A DNA stretch of 64,000 nucleotides, taken from Sporomusaceae bacterium (GTDB taxonomy: Bacteria; Bacillota; Negativicutes; UBA1444). The position numbers and the translations under genes are program-made. Positions 53,916 to 63,465 of the stretch are shown here, piece by piece. The DNA lies in assembly GCA_018434355.1 (NCBI GenBank), contig JAHDPL010000014.1, forward strand, positions 62,001 through 126,000, read 5' to 3'. The notes beneath the pieces were generated by a model. That model had not been told where the DNA came from and searched no databases. It saw only the letters and a program-made list of their open reading frames with translations. Within the stretch, counting starts at the first letter, position 1; each line of letters opens with the position of its first letter.

Positions 53916-54793
53916 CTCCGTTCCGTCCATACGCTCGTTTGAGAGATTAATCCGAGTTGCTGCAAAAAATCATGCACCTCGTCCAACCAGTTGTCTTGCC
54001 CCCGCAAGAAAGAGGAGTGCCCGTCCTCCCCCAGTGCCGGCAACGAAATAAACGTCGCTTTCGCGCCGCCTGCCTGAAATGCCTTCAGAAATTTTTGCGC
54101 CAAATCCGGACCGAAATAATGGTCATTCTCCGAATAAAGCCACAGGGTCGGAACACGAAACGTCTTCCCATAAGTCCGGAACGAGTCGACCAGGTTGACT
54201 TCGTCGCGAATCTCATCCGGGCCGGTGGATCCTCTGCCGCCTGCAAAATTGATTACTCCCGCCACACCGGGAAGGTTAAGCGAACCTGTTGCCAGGACGC
54301 TATGACCGCCGGTTGACTGCCCAAGCAAAACAATCCTGGTTTTGTCGACAAACGGCTGTGCCTGCAGATACTGCACCGCCGCACCGAGATCCTTGGCAGC
54401 CTCCAGTCCGTCCTGCGTGTAGTTTCTACCTCCATTCGGATACTTGTTGAACTCGCTGTACGGCCCGTCAGAAACGCCAAAACCCCGTCGCACGACAAAT
54501 AGAACGACGAGTCCCATATCTACGAATGTTCGGGCGTTCTTAACGTAATATTCATCTGCGGCGATTTTCTGTCTGTCCGCAACTTTGCGCGAAGTACCGT
54601 GCGTCATAACCATGGCGGGAAACGGACCGTCGCCTGCCGGCTTATAGATCATCGCATCCAGTTCCAGTGTTTTCCCCTGTAATTTCAGCGGAACATCAAT
54701 CCGCTCCGCAGTCACCGCTGCGACCGATACAATCGGAAATAACGAAACCAGACAAATTAAAGCCAGATAAATTAATAATCTGTTTATTCTCAT
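53870..54793 (-). CDS. Secreted dienelactone-hydrolase-like alpha/beta hydrolase
   Basis: A 307-residue exported hydrolase with signal peptide (1-26). Catalytic elements: nucleophile GQSTGGHS, acid in YSENDHYF and His in GEDGHSSF. The best match is the dienelactone hydrolase/acetylxylan-esterase-like group. AGGGAGG precedes ATG 54793. The last 15 or so residues (WTERSYAFSSMRICRAAAA) are read antisense to the STAS gene, so the natural C-terminus may lie earlier or the stop has moved. Substrate unknown. Confidence 0.85.
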   Translation of the reverse strand: MRINRLLIYLALICLVSLFPIVSVAAVTAERIDVPLKLQGKTLELDAMIYKPAGDGPFPAMVMTHGTSRKVADRQKIAADEYYVKNARTFVDMGLVVLFVVRRGFGVSDGPYSEFNKYPNGGRNYTQDGLEAAKDLGAAVQYLQAQPFVDKTRIVLLGQSTGGHSVLATGSLNLPGVAGVINFAGGRGSTGPDEIRDEVNLVDSFRTYGKTFRVPTLWLYSENDHYFGPDLAQKFLKAFQAGGAKATFISLPALGEDGHSSFLRGQDNWLDEVHDFLQQLGLISQTSVWTERSYAFSSMRICRAAAA

Positions 54794-54893
54794 CTATAAA
54801 CCTCCCTATACTAACTGCTTATATCGATTCGCCTTTATCGACCGTTTCCCTGCCGCGATGATCTATCGCGAGCCTGTTGATCGGAGTTGCCTG

Positions 54894-56321
54894 ATGCTTG
54901 GATTAAGCCCGGAAATATCCCTGGCATTGGTTGGCCTGGGTTATGACGATTTGACCGAGGTGCAACAGGCAGTGATTCCTGCCGTACTGGCCGGGAACGA
55001 CCTTATTGTCAGTGCGCCGACTGGAAGCGGCAAGACAGCCGCCTTTGCCATACCTGTCTGCGAACAGGTTACCCTTACCCTGCGGCAGCCGCAGGCCTTG
55101 GTACTGACACCAACCCGGGAATTGGCTCTGCAAGTGCAACAAACTTTCAGCCAAATCGGTCGGTTCAAAAAAATTCGTTGCGCAGCAATTTTGGGCAAAC
55201 AACCAGTGCTGCAGCAACGCAATGAACTCCGGCAAAGAGTGCATATCGTTGTCGGTACGCCGGGTCGTACATTCGACCATCTGGAAAAAGGCCATCTGGA
55301 TTTATCACAGGTTCGTTGGCTGATTCTCGATGAAGCGGATAAGATGCTGGAACTCGGCTTTCTCGAACAAGTCACGGCCATCATCGAACGATTGCCGCAA
55401 AACCGGACCACGTTGGTTTTCTCGGCCACTATGCCTGAGTCGGTCGAACAGTTGTGTCAGCAACATATGCGAACATCGAGGCGAATCGCCATTTCGGCTT
55501 CCAAACCGCTGCAGGAAAAAATTCGCCAATGCTGGATCGCGGCAGCAGATAACGACAAATTTCAGCTGGCAACGCAGATATTGGATAAACTTCAACCGAA
55601 ACGTTGCATCCTGTTTTGCAGCACCCGCGAACGTGTCGCTGCGTTGACTCATGAATTGCAACAAAAACTGCCTCACCTCAGGTTGTGCAGCTTGCATGGA
55701 GGCATGGAGCAAAACCAACGTTTGCAAACCATGCGTGATTTCAAGCGCGGAATATTTTCCGTTCTGGTCGCGACCGACGTGGCGACCCGCGGTATTCATG
55801 TCGATGACGTTACTCTCGTTATGAATGTTGACATGCCCCAAGACAAGGAGAGCTACATTCATCGCATCGGCAGAACCGGCCGACTGGATACCGAGGGATT
55901 TGCCATCAGTCTCGTTACTGTATCTGAACAGCCTTTTCTGGCAGAACTAGCCGAACATCTGCAATTCCCTATTCTCCGGCAGGATTTAGCTTCGCTAGAG
56001 CGACAAGAAAACGGGCCGGGTGCACAAGCCCCACAACTTCCTCGCAGCGTGATAGCATCCCATCGGCTGAACCGGGATATCTCCCGCATCCGCATCAATG
56101 CCGGCAGAAAGGACAAATTGCGGCCAGGCGACATTTTGGGCGCCATCACCGCCATTCCCGGCGTAACCGCTACCGATACCGGCATCATTGACATCCAGGA
56201 CAGCTGTAGCTATGTTGAACTATTCCATGGCAAAGGAAACCTTGTGCTGGAAGCACTGGCAACCGCCAAAATCAAAGGTAAGAACCGGTCGGTTCGCAGT
56301 GTCGGATTTAGAGAAACATAA
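54894..56321 (+). CDS. dbpA: DEAD-box RNA helicase, DbpA type
   Basis: A 475-residue helicase with all core motifs: APTGSGKT (Walker A), PTRELA, DEAD (LDEADK), SAT, HRIGRTGR. The C-terminal region (about 395-475, RIRINAGRKDKLRPGDILGAITAIPG) is the DbpA RNA-binding domain that targets 23S rRNA hairpin 92 in studied members. ATG 54894 follows GGAG by 8 nt; the longer frame from 54858 has no ribosome site. Likely role is 50S ribosome assembly. Confidence 0.9.
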   Translation: MLGLSPEISLALVGLGYDDLTEVQQAVIPAVLAGNDLIVSAPTGSGKTAAFAIPVCEQVTLTLRQPQALVLTPTRELALQVQQTFSQIGRFKKIRCAAILGKQPVLQQRNELRQRVHIVVGTPGRTFDHLEKGHLDLSQVRWLILDEADKMLELGFLEQVTAIIERLPQNRTTLVFSATMPESVEQLCQQHMRTSRRIAISASKPLQEKIRQCWIAAADNDKFQLATQILDKLQPKRCILFCSTRERVAALTHELQQKLPHLRLCSLHGGMEQNQRLQTMRDFKRGIFSVLVATDVATRGIHVDDVTLVMNVDMPQDKESYIHRIGRTGRLDTEGFAISLVTVSEQPFLAELAEHLQFPILRQDLASLERQENGPGAQAPQLPRSVIASHRLNRDISRIRINAGRKDKLRPGDILGAITAIPGVTATDTGIIDIQDSCSYVELFHGKGNLVLEALATAKIKGKNRSVRSVGFRET

Positions 56322-56359
56322 GGAACCTCTTGGCAAGAAAACATTGGGGAGGGGATCTC

Positions 56360-57340
56360 GTGAAAACTGCCAGAAAAGTCGTGCTCACTGAGTTTGGCCC
56401 GCCGGAAACAATGAAGTTGGAATCTGTCGGATTGCCGGAACCTGCCGCTGGCGAAGTACAATTGAAACAAACTGCGATTGGCCTGAATTTCATCGATATT
56501 TACCAACGCAAAGGCGTCTATCCGATTCCGCTGCCGACCGGTCTGGGACATGAAGCGGCCGGTGTTGTCGAAGCTGTCGGTCCGGGCGTCGAAGGCTTCA
56601 AGCCAGGCGACCGGGTTGCCTATATGAATGCAGGATTGGGCGCCTATGCGGATTACCGCAACGTACCCGCCGACAAACTAGTATCAATTCCGCCGGGAGT
56701 CAGCGAAGAGCAAGCTGCCGCCTTGCTGTTTAAAGGCATCACGGCTCAGTATTTGCTAAAGAAAACGCACGCCGTTAAACCGGGAGAAATCGTGCTTGTA
56801 CATGCCGCCGCCGGCGGCGTTGGTCAAATCCTCTGCCAATGGGCCAAAGCACTGGGTGCGTTCGTCATCGGCACGGCCGGTTCGCCGGAAAAATGCGCCA
56901 TTGCCAAAACAGCCGGCGCGGATATTGCGATCAATTATTCGCAGGAGGATTGGCCGTCTGCTCTGCTGGAAGCAACCGGCGGCAAAAAAGCTGCGGTAGT
57001 GTATGATTCCGTCGGCAAAGCGACTTTCCTGAAGTCGCTCGATTGCGCCGCCCCCTTCGGTCTGGTCGTAGTTTTCGGCGCCGCATCCGGACCTGCTCCG
57101 GCTATTGAACCGGAACTGCTGAATAAAAAGGGCTGCCTGTTTTTGACACGTCCGTCAGTTTTTCCTCATAACGCAACCCCGGAAGTATTTCGGGAAAATG
57201 CAGCCGATTTGTTTTTCGCCATCCATTCTGGCATGGTAAAAGCGAGCATTGGTGGTCGCTTCCCGCTTGATCAGATCGCAACCGTTCACCATATTGCCGA
57301 GTCACGCGCCACGCAAGGCGCCACCCTGATTATTCCCTAA
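56360..57340 (+). CDS. NAD(P)H:quinone oxidoreductase, zinc-independent MDR family
   Basis: A 326-residue medium-chain reductase. GLNFIDIYQRKGVYP and GHEAAGVVEAVGPGVEGFKPGDRV are the quinone-reductase signature; the nucleotide motif is HAAAGGVGQIL. The zinc ligands of alcohol dehydrogenases are absent. GTG 56360 follows GGGAGGGG. It lies upstream of cydA with about 100 nt between them, and could supply or detoxify quinones. Substrate not assigned. Confidence 0.9.
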   Translation: MKTARKVVLTEFGPPETMKLESVGLPEPAAGEVQLKQTAIGLNFIDIYQRKGVYPIPLPTGLGHEAAGVVEAVGPGVEGFKPGDRVAYMNAGLGAYADYRNVPADKLVSIPPGVSEEQAAALLFKGITAQYLLKKTHAVKPGEIVLVHAAAGGVGQILCQWAKALGAFVIGTAGSPEKCAIAKTAGADIAINYSQEDWPSALLEATGGKKAAVVYDSVGKATFLKSLDCAAPFGLVVVFGAASGPAPAIEPELLNKKGCLFLTRPSVFPHNATPEVFRENAADLFFAIHSGMVKASIGGRFPLDQIATVHHIAESRATQGATLIIP

Positions 57341-57364
57341 CTGTCAAATTTACCAGGAGAGCAG

Positions 57365-57397
57365 GAAAATCATTTTTGTTATAGAATAATTATTTTC
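57365..57397. promoter_or_regulatory. Inverted repeat upstream of cydA
   Basis: GAAAATCATT (57365-57374) and AATTATTTTC (57388-57397) match at nine of ten positions as an inverted repeat with 13-nt spacer, in the AT-rich region before cydA. It could be an operator for oxygen or redox control. It is not a clean Rex site. Confidence 0.35.
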
Positions 57398-57443
57398 ATC
57401 AAGGGTTTCTGCCTGACTCGCTATGGTTGAAAGGGGTGTTGTT

Positions 57444-58829
57444 ATGGGAGACGTCTTGTTGGCCCGCTGGCAATTCGGTATCACTTCCGTCTATCATTTC
57501 CTGTTTGTGCCACTGACTCTAGGCTTATCCGTCTTGGTTGCCATCATGGAAACTTTGTATGTACGGACCGGCAATGAACTTTACAAAAGAATGGCCAAGT
57601 TTTGGGGCAAGCTATTTCTGCTCAACTTTTCCCTCGGCGTTGTCACCGGATTGGTCCAGGAGTTCCAGTTCGGCATGAACTGGTCCGAATACTCACGCTT
57701 CATGGGTGATATTTTTGGCGTGCCACTGGCGCTGGAAGCACTGACAGCCTTTTATCTGGAGTCGGTCTTTATTGGCCTGTGGCTGTTCGGTTGGGACCGT
57801 TTATCCCGCAAAACCCACCTGGCCTGCATCTGGTTGGTCGCTTTCGCCTCCAATCTCTCAGCACTGTGGATTTTAATTGCTAATTCGTTCATGCAGGCGC
57901 CGGTCGGCTATGTGCTGCGAAATGGTCGTGCGGAAATGACCGATTTCTTTGCCCTGCTCACCAACTCCTATGTGCTGCGCCAATACCCCCATACCCTGAT
58001 GGGAGGACTGATTACGGCCGGAGTGTTTGTAATGGCAATCAGCGCTTACCATCTGCTGCGGAAAAATCAATTCGAATTCTTCCGAACCTCGCTGCGTCTC
58101 GGCCTGACTTGCGCCCTGATCGCCTCTGTATTGGCGGCCGGCACCGGTCATATGCAAGCCCAGCACGTCGCCAAAGCGCAACCGATGAAACTGGCAGTCA
58201 TGGAATCACTGTGGGAAACGGCCAACCCTGCCCCCTATCTTCTGTTTGCTTCCATTGATCAAGACAAGCAGCAAAACTCATTGGAAATCAGCGTCCCCGG
58301 CGCTCTCTCCTTGCTGGTTTACGGGTCTCTTGACGGTGAAATCAAAGGAATTAAGGAGTTGCAGACCCAATACGCTCAGCAATACGGTCCCGGCAATTAT
58401 ATACCGGATATTTTCCCCGTATTCTGGAGTTACCGGATTATGATCGGAGCAGGTATGTGGCTGCTGGCGCTAACCGCATTCGCTTTCTTCCAGTTGCGGC
58501 AAAATCGACTGGAACAAACTCCCTGGCTGTTGCGAGCCATCTTTTGGTCATTGCCTGTTCCCTATCTGGCGAACTCTGCCGGCTGGATCGTCACGGAAAT
58601 GGGCCGACAACCCTGGATTGTATTCGGACTGCAACGAGTCGAACAAGCAGTTTCACCGAATGTTTCTTCCGGCGCCGTCTGGATCTCGCTGATCGGATTT
58701 ACGGTTCTGTATGGCTTGCTTGCAGTAGTTGGCGTTCATCTCTTGAAAAAATTCGCCCGCCAGGGCCCTGAACCAGCAAACTCCGACAATGTCGCAACAA
58801 CGGCAAAGGAGGCGACACTATGGAACTGA
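57444..58829 (+). CDS. cydA: Cytochrome bd ubiquinol oxidase subunit I
   Basis: A 461-residue, nine-helix haem subunit of the bd oxidase, which reduces O2 with quinol electrons. The haem-ligand segments are visible: H in SVYHFLFVPLTLG, H in QYPHTLMGG, and GWIVTEMGRQPW with the Met ligand. EFQFGMNWSEYSRFMGD carries conserved Glu residues. The quinol loop is short, giving 461 residues instead of about 520 in E. coli. AAAGGGGTG precedes ATG 57444. An anaerobe would use it to scavenge oxygen. Confidence 0.96.
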   Translation: MGDVLLARWQFGITSVYHFLFVPLTLGLSVLVAIMETLYVRTGNELYKRMAKFWGKLFLLNFSLGVVTGLVQEFQFGMNWSEYSRFMGDIFGVPLALEALTAFYLESVFIGLWLFGWDRLSRKTHLACIWLVAFASNLSALWILIANSFMQAPVGYVLRNGRAEMTDFFALLTNSYVLRQYPHTLMGGLITAGVFVMAISAYHLLRKNQFEFFRTSLRLGLTCALIASVLAAGTGHMQAQHVAKAQPMKLAVMESLWETANPAPYLLFASIDQDKQQNSLEISVPGALSLLVYGSLDGEIKGIKELQTQYAQQYGPGNYIPDIFPVFWSYRIMIGAGMWLLALTAFAFFQLRQNRLEQTPWLLRAIFWSLPVPYLANSAGWIVTEMGRQPWIVFGLQRVEQAVSPNVSSGAVWISLIGFTVLYGLLAVVGVHLLKKFARQGPEPANSDNVATTAKEATLWN

Positions 58830-59824
58830 ACGTGATATGGTTCATTTTACTGACGGTTTTGTTCATCGGATTTTTCTTCCTGGAAGGATTCGACTACGGC
58901 GTTGGCGCCTTGCTGCCATTCCTGGGCAAAACCGACCTGGAAAGACGGATTGTGATCAATACGATCGGACCGGTCTGGGACGGCAATGAGGTCTGGATGA
59001 TTACGGCCGGTGGCGCAATGTTTGCGGCATTCCCCCATATGTACGCCACCTTGTTCAGCGGGTTCTATCTGGCGCTGTTCCTGATGCTGGTCGCCCTAAT
59101 CGGCCGCGGCGTCGCCTTTGAGTTCCGCAGCAAGGAAGAATACCCTCAGTGGAGGGCCACCTGGGATTGGCTGATCTTTTTCGGCAGCGTCATCCCTGCT
59201 GTGTTGTGGGGCGTAACCGTGACCAACCTGATTCAAGGCGTGCCAATCGATGCGAAAATGCACTTTGTCGGCACCTTTTTCGACTTGTTGAGCCCTTATA
59301 CGCTGGTTGGCGGCGTTACCTTCCTGTTTGTGTTCATCTTTCACGGCGCAATTTATCTTAATCTGAAAACGGAAGGCGAATTGCGGATACGTTCCCGGCA
59401 GGCCGCTCTAACATCCGGCATAATAGCTGCTGTGTCGTGTTTGACGTTGGTCGGCCTGACCTATGCAAAAACGGACCTGTTTAAAAGCGCGGCCGCCGGC
59501 GGCGCCCTGTGCGCCGCGATCGCCACATTCCTGGCAGCCTATGCACTGGTGAAACTGAATCGGTCTGGTTGGGCTTTTGGGCTCAGCGGATTGACCATCC
59601 TGCTCACGACTGCCGGTTTTTTCCTTGGTCTGTTTCCCCGTGTCCTCGTATCTTCGCTAAATCCCGCCTGGAGTCTGACGATACATAACGCAGCCTCCAG
59701 CCCCTATACCCTCAAGCTGATGACTGTCGCCGCTTTCATCCTGGTTCCGGTCGTTCTGGCTTATCAAGCCTGGTCATACTGGGTGTTCCGGCAACGCATC
59801 TCTGGAAAACATTTGGAATACTAA
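58820..59824 (+). CDS. cydB: Cytochrome bd ubiquinol oxidase subunit II
   Basis: A 334-residue subunit with about eight helices that partners CydA. Conserved are LEGFDYGVGALLPFLG near the N-terminus, GPVWDGNEVWMITAGGAMFAAFP and the WATL-type middle region. ATG 58820 follows AAAGGAGG and overlaps the end of cydA by 10 nt. It is followed 12 nt later by cydD. Confidence 0.96.
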   Translation: MELNVIWFILLTVLFIGFFFLEGFDYGVGALLPFLGKTDLERRIVINTIGPVWDGNEVWMITAGGAMFAAFPHMYATLFSGFYLALFLMLVALIGRGVAFEFRSKEEYPQWRATWDWLIFFGSVIPAVLWGVTVTNLIQGVPIDAKMHFVGTFFDLLSPYTLVGGVTFLFVFIFHGAIYLNLKTEGELRIRSRQAALTSGIIAAVSCLTLVGLTYAKTDLFKSAAAGGALCAAIATFLAAYALVKLNRSGWAFGLSGLTILLTTAGFFLGLFPRVLVSSLNPAWSLTIHNAASSPYTLKLMTVAAFILVPVVLAYQAWSYWVFRQRISGKHLEY

Positions 59825-59836
59825 GCAGGAGGCGCA

Positions 59837-61510
59837 ATGTTTCAGGCGCTGCTTTGGCAAGAACTTCGTTCACAAGCCCGGCTTATGGCTGGGCTCTTTG
59901 TTGTCAGCAGCTTTAGTTGCCTGTGTATCATCGTTCAGGCTTACTGTTTTGCCGCCATTGTGAATGGTGCTTTTTTGTCGGGCTTGTCGCTGGCCGGTCT
60001 GACACCTTTTTTTGCAGCAATGCTTGCAGCGGCATTGGGAAAAGCATTCACACACCGGGCCAATGAAGAATTGGGCTTTCGACTGGCTGCAGCCATCAAA
60101 ACCTCCTTGCGGCAAAAAATATTAACGCATCTGTTTGACGCCGGTCCGGCGGCGGTTCCCCGTCATCGGACCGGCGAATTGTTGCAACTGATCGGCGACG
60201 GAATGGATGGCATTGATGACTATTGCGGCAAGTATCTGACACAATTCAGCTATATATTGGTCATTCCGCCGGTCATGCTGGCCATCGTGTTCTCGATCGA
60301 CTATACCGCCATGGCCATCTTGTTTGTCACTGCACCGCTCATTCCCCTATTCATGATTCTGATTGGGCGATGGGCTGAACAAATTCAGAGCCGGCAGTGG
60401 AAATTACTGCGATTTCTCGGCGGCCATTTTCTCGACGTATTGATTGGTCTATCCACATTAAAAGCCTGGGGCCGCAGCGAAGAACAGGCGTTGGTGATCG
60501 CCCGGCTTAGCGATAAACTGCGCAGTTCGTCGCTTTCAGTCTTGCGTGTGGCTTTTTTGTCAGCATTGACGCTCGAGCTGCTGACCACGCTCGGCACAGC
60601 CGTGATTGCCGTTACGGTTGGTCTCAAATTGCTATTCGGACAGTTGGCGTTTCAACAGGCATTATTCATTCTGCTGCTCGCGCCGGAATTTTATCTGCCG
60701 TTCCGGCAACTCGGCGCGCATTACCATGCCGGTCTGGCCGGCGTCGATGCAGCGGAGCGGATTGACGCGCTACTCGTTGCTGCGCCGGATCGAACGACTG
60801 TTGCCGGAACAAAGGATTGGTTACTGCAAAAACCGCCAGCCATTGCGTTTAATAATGTAAGTTTTTCTTATTCTGCAGACCGGCCGCCAGCGCTACGAAA
60901 CATCAGCTTTTCCGTTTCTGCTGGCGAACAGGTTGCATTGATTGGTCCGAGCGGTTCAGGCAAAAGCACTCTGTTTGACTTACTGCTGAAATTCATCCAT
61001 CCCGACTCCGGTGAAATATTGATTGACGGGCATAGTCTGTCTTCGCTGCCTACTGAGCAATGGCGCAATTGCATCGCCTATGTTCCCCAGTTTCCCCATT
61101 TATTTCAAGGCACGCTGCGTGACAATATCAGTTTTGGCACGATACCCAGCCCGGGACAGGTTGAACTGGCGGCTGCCAGGGCCGGGCTGGAAAACTGGAT
61201 CGAACAATTGCCTGCCGGTTACGATACTGTGATCGGCGAAGGCGGTCGTGGCCTGAGCGGTGGCGAAGCAAAACGCATTGCCATTGCCCGGGCTTTTTTC
61301 CGTGACGCCCCCTTGTTATTGCTGGACGAAGCGATGACCGCGCTGGACCCGCGCAACGAAAACGCAATTCAGCAAGTGATTCGCGAACTCCAAAAGAACC
61401 GTACCGTGTTGGTGATTGCGCATCGGATAAGCACTGCTCGAAGCGCTGACCGAATTATTGCTCTGCATGATGGACAATTGATCGAAGCAGGAGATTTCAT
61501 GCCATGCTAG
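59837..61510 (+). CDS. cydD: ABC exporter subunit CydD
   Basis: A 557-residue fused exporter half: six helices (about 15-300) and an ATPase with Walker A GPSGSGKST, signature LSGGEAKR and Walker B LLLLDEA. CydDC exports cysteine and glutathione and is needed to assemble bd oxidase. AGGAGG precedes ATG 59837. Its last 7 nt overlap cydC. Assignment as CydD rests on position after cydB and motif similarity. Confidence 0.93.
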   Translation: MFQALLWQELRSQARLMAGLFVVSSFSCLCIIVQAYCFAAIVNGAFLSGLSLAGLTPFFAAMLAAALGKAFTHRANEELGFRLAAAIKTSLRQKILTHLFDAGPAAVPRHRTGELLQLIGDGMDGIDDYCGKYLTQFSYILVIPPVMLAIVFSIDYTAMAILFVTAPLIPLFMILIGRWAEQIQSRQWKLLRFLGGHFLDVLIGLSTLKAWGRSEEQALVIARLSDKLRSSSLSVLRVAFLSALTLELLTTLGTAVIAVTVGLKLLFGQLAFQQALFILLLAPEFYLPFRQLGAHYHAGLAGVDAAERIDALLVAAPDRTTVAGTKDWLLQKPPAIAFNNVSFSYSADRPPALRNISFSVSAGEQVALIGPSGSGKSTLFDLLLKFIHPDSGEILIDGHSLSSLPTEQWRNCIAYVPQFPHLFQGTLRDNISFGTIPSPGQVELAAARAGLENWIEQLPAGYDTVIGEGGRGLSGGEAKRIAIARAFFRDAPLLLLDEAMTALDPRNENAIQQVIRELQKNRTVLVIAHRISTARSADRIIALHDGQLIEAGDFMPC

Positions 61511-63258
61511 CCATTTTTCACACGCTACTGCTGCCAATCTGGCCGGTAATCTTCCTCTCTGCCGCCTGTTCCCTGGCAGCAATCTTTGCCAATGTCGGGT
61601 TGATGGCAACTTCTGCCTATCTGCTTTCCCTGGCTGCACTCCAGCCACCTCTGGCTACGCTGTCGACAGCAATCGTCGGTGTGCGTTTTTTTGGCCTGAG
61701 CCGGGCGATTTTTCGCTATCTGGAGCGTTACACCGGACACGATGCCGCTTTGCGGCTGTTATCGGCGCTGCGTGTTCGCTTCTTCCGTTCACTTGAACCT
61801 TTGCCTGCTACCGAATTGTATAAATACGCCGCTGCTGATCTGTTCAGCCGGATGGTCGCCGACGTGGAAACTCTGAAATTTTTACCGGTACGACTCATCA
61901 TTCCACTACTTGCTGCGCTTGTCAGCTTCATCGCAATAACTGTCTTGTCGGCCGTATTGCACTGGCAACTCAGCCTAATTATTTTTATCGGCATTCTTCT
62001 AATGGGGGTCCTTGTCCCCTGGCTATTTTATAGACAGGGGCAGGGCGCTTGGGAATCACTTGCCCTGCGGCGGGCGGATTTTCATGCCGCTGTGGTTGAA
62101 AACGTTCGCGGTATACGCGATGCAGCAGTGTATGACATTTCCGGTCTGCTTCGCCAACGATTCGTTGCTGCAAACGCCGGATTGATCCGCGCCGCTTATG
62201 CTTCACAAACTGCAGTTGCCGGTTGTGATGCCGCAGGGTTGTTCATTGCTCAGGCAGCATTGCTCGGCGGGTTGGCACTGTTGGTCGTTCTGGTGGACCG
62301 GGGCGATTTGGCCGGAGTGTACCTCGCAGCCTGGGCATTGCTGGTGCAAAGCAGCTTTGAAGCTTTCTTTCCATTATCAGCTATGCTTCGCTTCCTGGAA
62401 GAAATTCGCGCTGCTGTCATTCGTCTAATGGAACTGCCGCCACCACGACCGATCGCCGCCTTCGCGTCGACGCATCCTTTACCTCCGCCAATTCAGTTGC
62501 TTGCAACGAATATCAGTTGCCGCTACTCCGCCAGTGGTCGGTTAGTGCTAAACCAAGTCAGTCTTCAGCTGCACCCCGGCAGGCATATTGCCGTGGTCGG
62601 GCCCAGCGGAGCCGGAAAGAGCACCCTGTTATCGATATTGGCCGGACTGCAACGGCCTGATGAAGGATTGTTGCGGTTGAACGGTCACGATTTGTATCAG
62701 ATTGAAGCATCGCAGCGAAACAGCTACCTGGGATTGGTGCTGCAACACGACCATCTGTTTCATGCAACGATTGCCGACAATTTGCGTCTGGCCCGCCCCT
62801 CCGCTACCGACGGGGAACTTTGGCAATCCCTCGAACAGGTTTTTCTCGCCGATGCGATCCGTCAGTTGCCACAGCAACTGACCACCAATCTTGGCAGCGA
62901 TGGACACGGGTTGTCGGGCGGCGAACGGCGGCGGTTGTCACTTGCCCGGTTATTGTTAAAAGACTCGCCAATCTTGCTGCTGGATGAACCAACCGCCGGT
63001 CTTGATCCGCTATTGTCGGGGAGATTGCTCGCCAAAGACGGCCCCTTGCTCCGCCAGGACCGTGCCTTATTGCTGGTAACACATCAATGGGATGCCCTGG
63101 CAGCGATGGATGAAATATTGGTGCTGGACTGCGGCAGTGTAGTCGAACGGGGAAGCCTGCCTGACTTACTGAACCAACGAGGCCTGTTTCATGACATGTG
63201 GAACTTGCAGCACGATCAGTTCGATTTTTCGGCAGACATTTGGCAGAAAACTAAATAA
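61504..63258 (+). CDS. cydC: ABC exporter subunit CydC
   Basis: A 584-residue partner of CydD, again with six helices and an ATPase: Walker A GPSGAGKST, signature LSGGERRR, Walker B ILLLDEPTAGLD. ATG 61504 overlaps the cydD stop, so the two are translated together. It ends the cydABDC operon; a weak hairpin (CAGGAT/ATCCTG near 63293) follows without a strong T run. Confidence 0.93.
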   Translation: MLAIFHTLLLPIWPVIFLSAACSLAAIFANVGLMATSAYLLSLAALQPPLATLSTAIVGVRFFGLSRAIFRYLERYTGHDAALRLLSALRVRFFRSLEPLPATELYKYAAADLFSRMVADVETLKFLPVRLIIPLLAALVSFIAITVLSAVLHWQLSLIIFIGILLMGVLVPWLFYRQGQGAWESLALRRADFHAAVVENVRGIRDAAVYDISGLLRQRFVAANAGLIRAAYASQTAVAGCDAAGLFIAQAALLGGLALLVVLVDRGDLAGVYLAAWALLVQSSFEAFFPLSAMLRFLEEIRAAVIRLMELPPPRPIAAFASTHPLPPPIQLLATNISCRYSASGRLVLNQVSLQLHPGRHIAVVGPSGAGKSTLLSILAGLQRPDEGLLRLNGHDLYQIEASQRNSYLGLVLQHDHLFHATIADNLRLARPSATDGELWQSLEQVFLADAIRQLPQQLTTNLGSDGHGLSGGERRRLSLARLLLKDSPILLLDEPTAGLDPLLSGRLLAKDGPLLRQDRALLLVTHQWDALAAMDEILVLDCGSVVERGSLPDLLNQRGLFHDMWNLQHDQFDFSADIWQKTK

Positions 63259-63371
63259 ACCGGTTTGTATTCTGTATTCAAGATAAAATTCAGCAGGATT
63301 TATCCTGAATATAGCCAATATATATAAACGTTGTGAATTTTTTCTCTAATTGTTGATGCTTTGTTTCACTT

Positions 63372-63441
63372 CACAGGTTCGGTACGAGGAACCTGTGCAA
63401 AATAGAACCGGGCAAAATTTCTGATTGCCCTATTACGGTTC
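63372..63441 (+). promoter_or_regulatory. Structured leader of the following transporter gene
   Basis: Hairpin 1: CACAGGTTC (63372-63380) with GAACCTGTG (63389-63397). Hairpin 2: GAACC (63405-63409) with GGTTC (63437-63441), stacked on GGGCAA (63410-63415) with TTGCCC (63425-63430), leaving the bulge TATTAC. It sits 10 nt before the ribosome site. It could be a riboswitch or protein-binding leader. No match to a class I can name. Confidence 0.5.
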
Positions 63442-63465
63442 CAGTGATTTAAGGGGGAGTATCAA

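Noticed and set aside
57365-57397. Rex-binding site before cydA
   Set aside because: The repeat lacks the TTGTGA...TCACAA half-sites.
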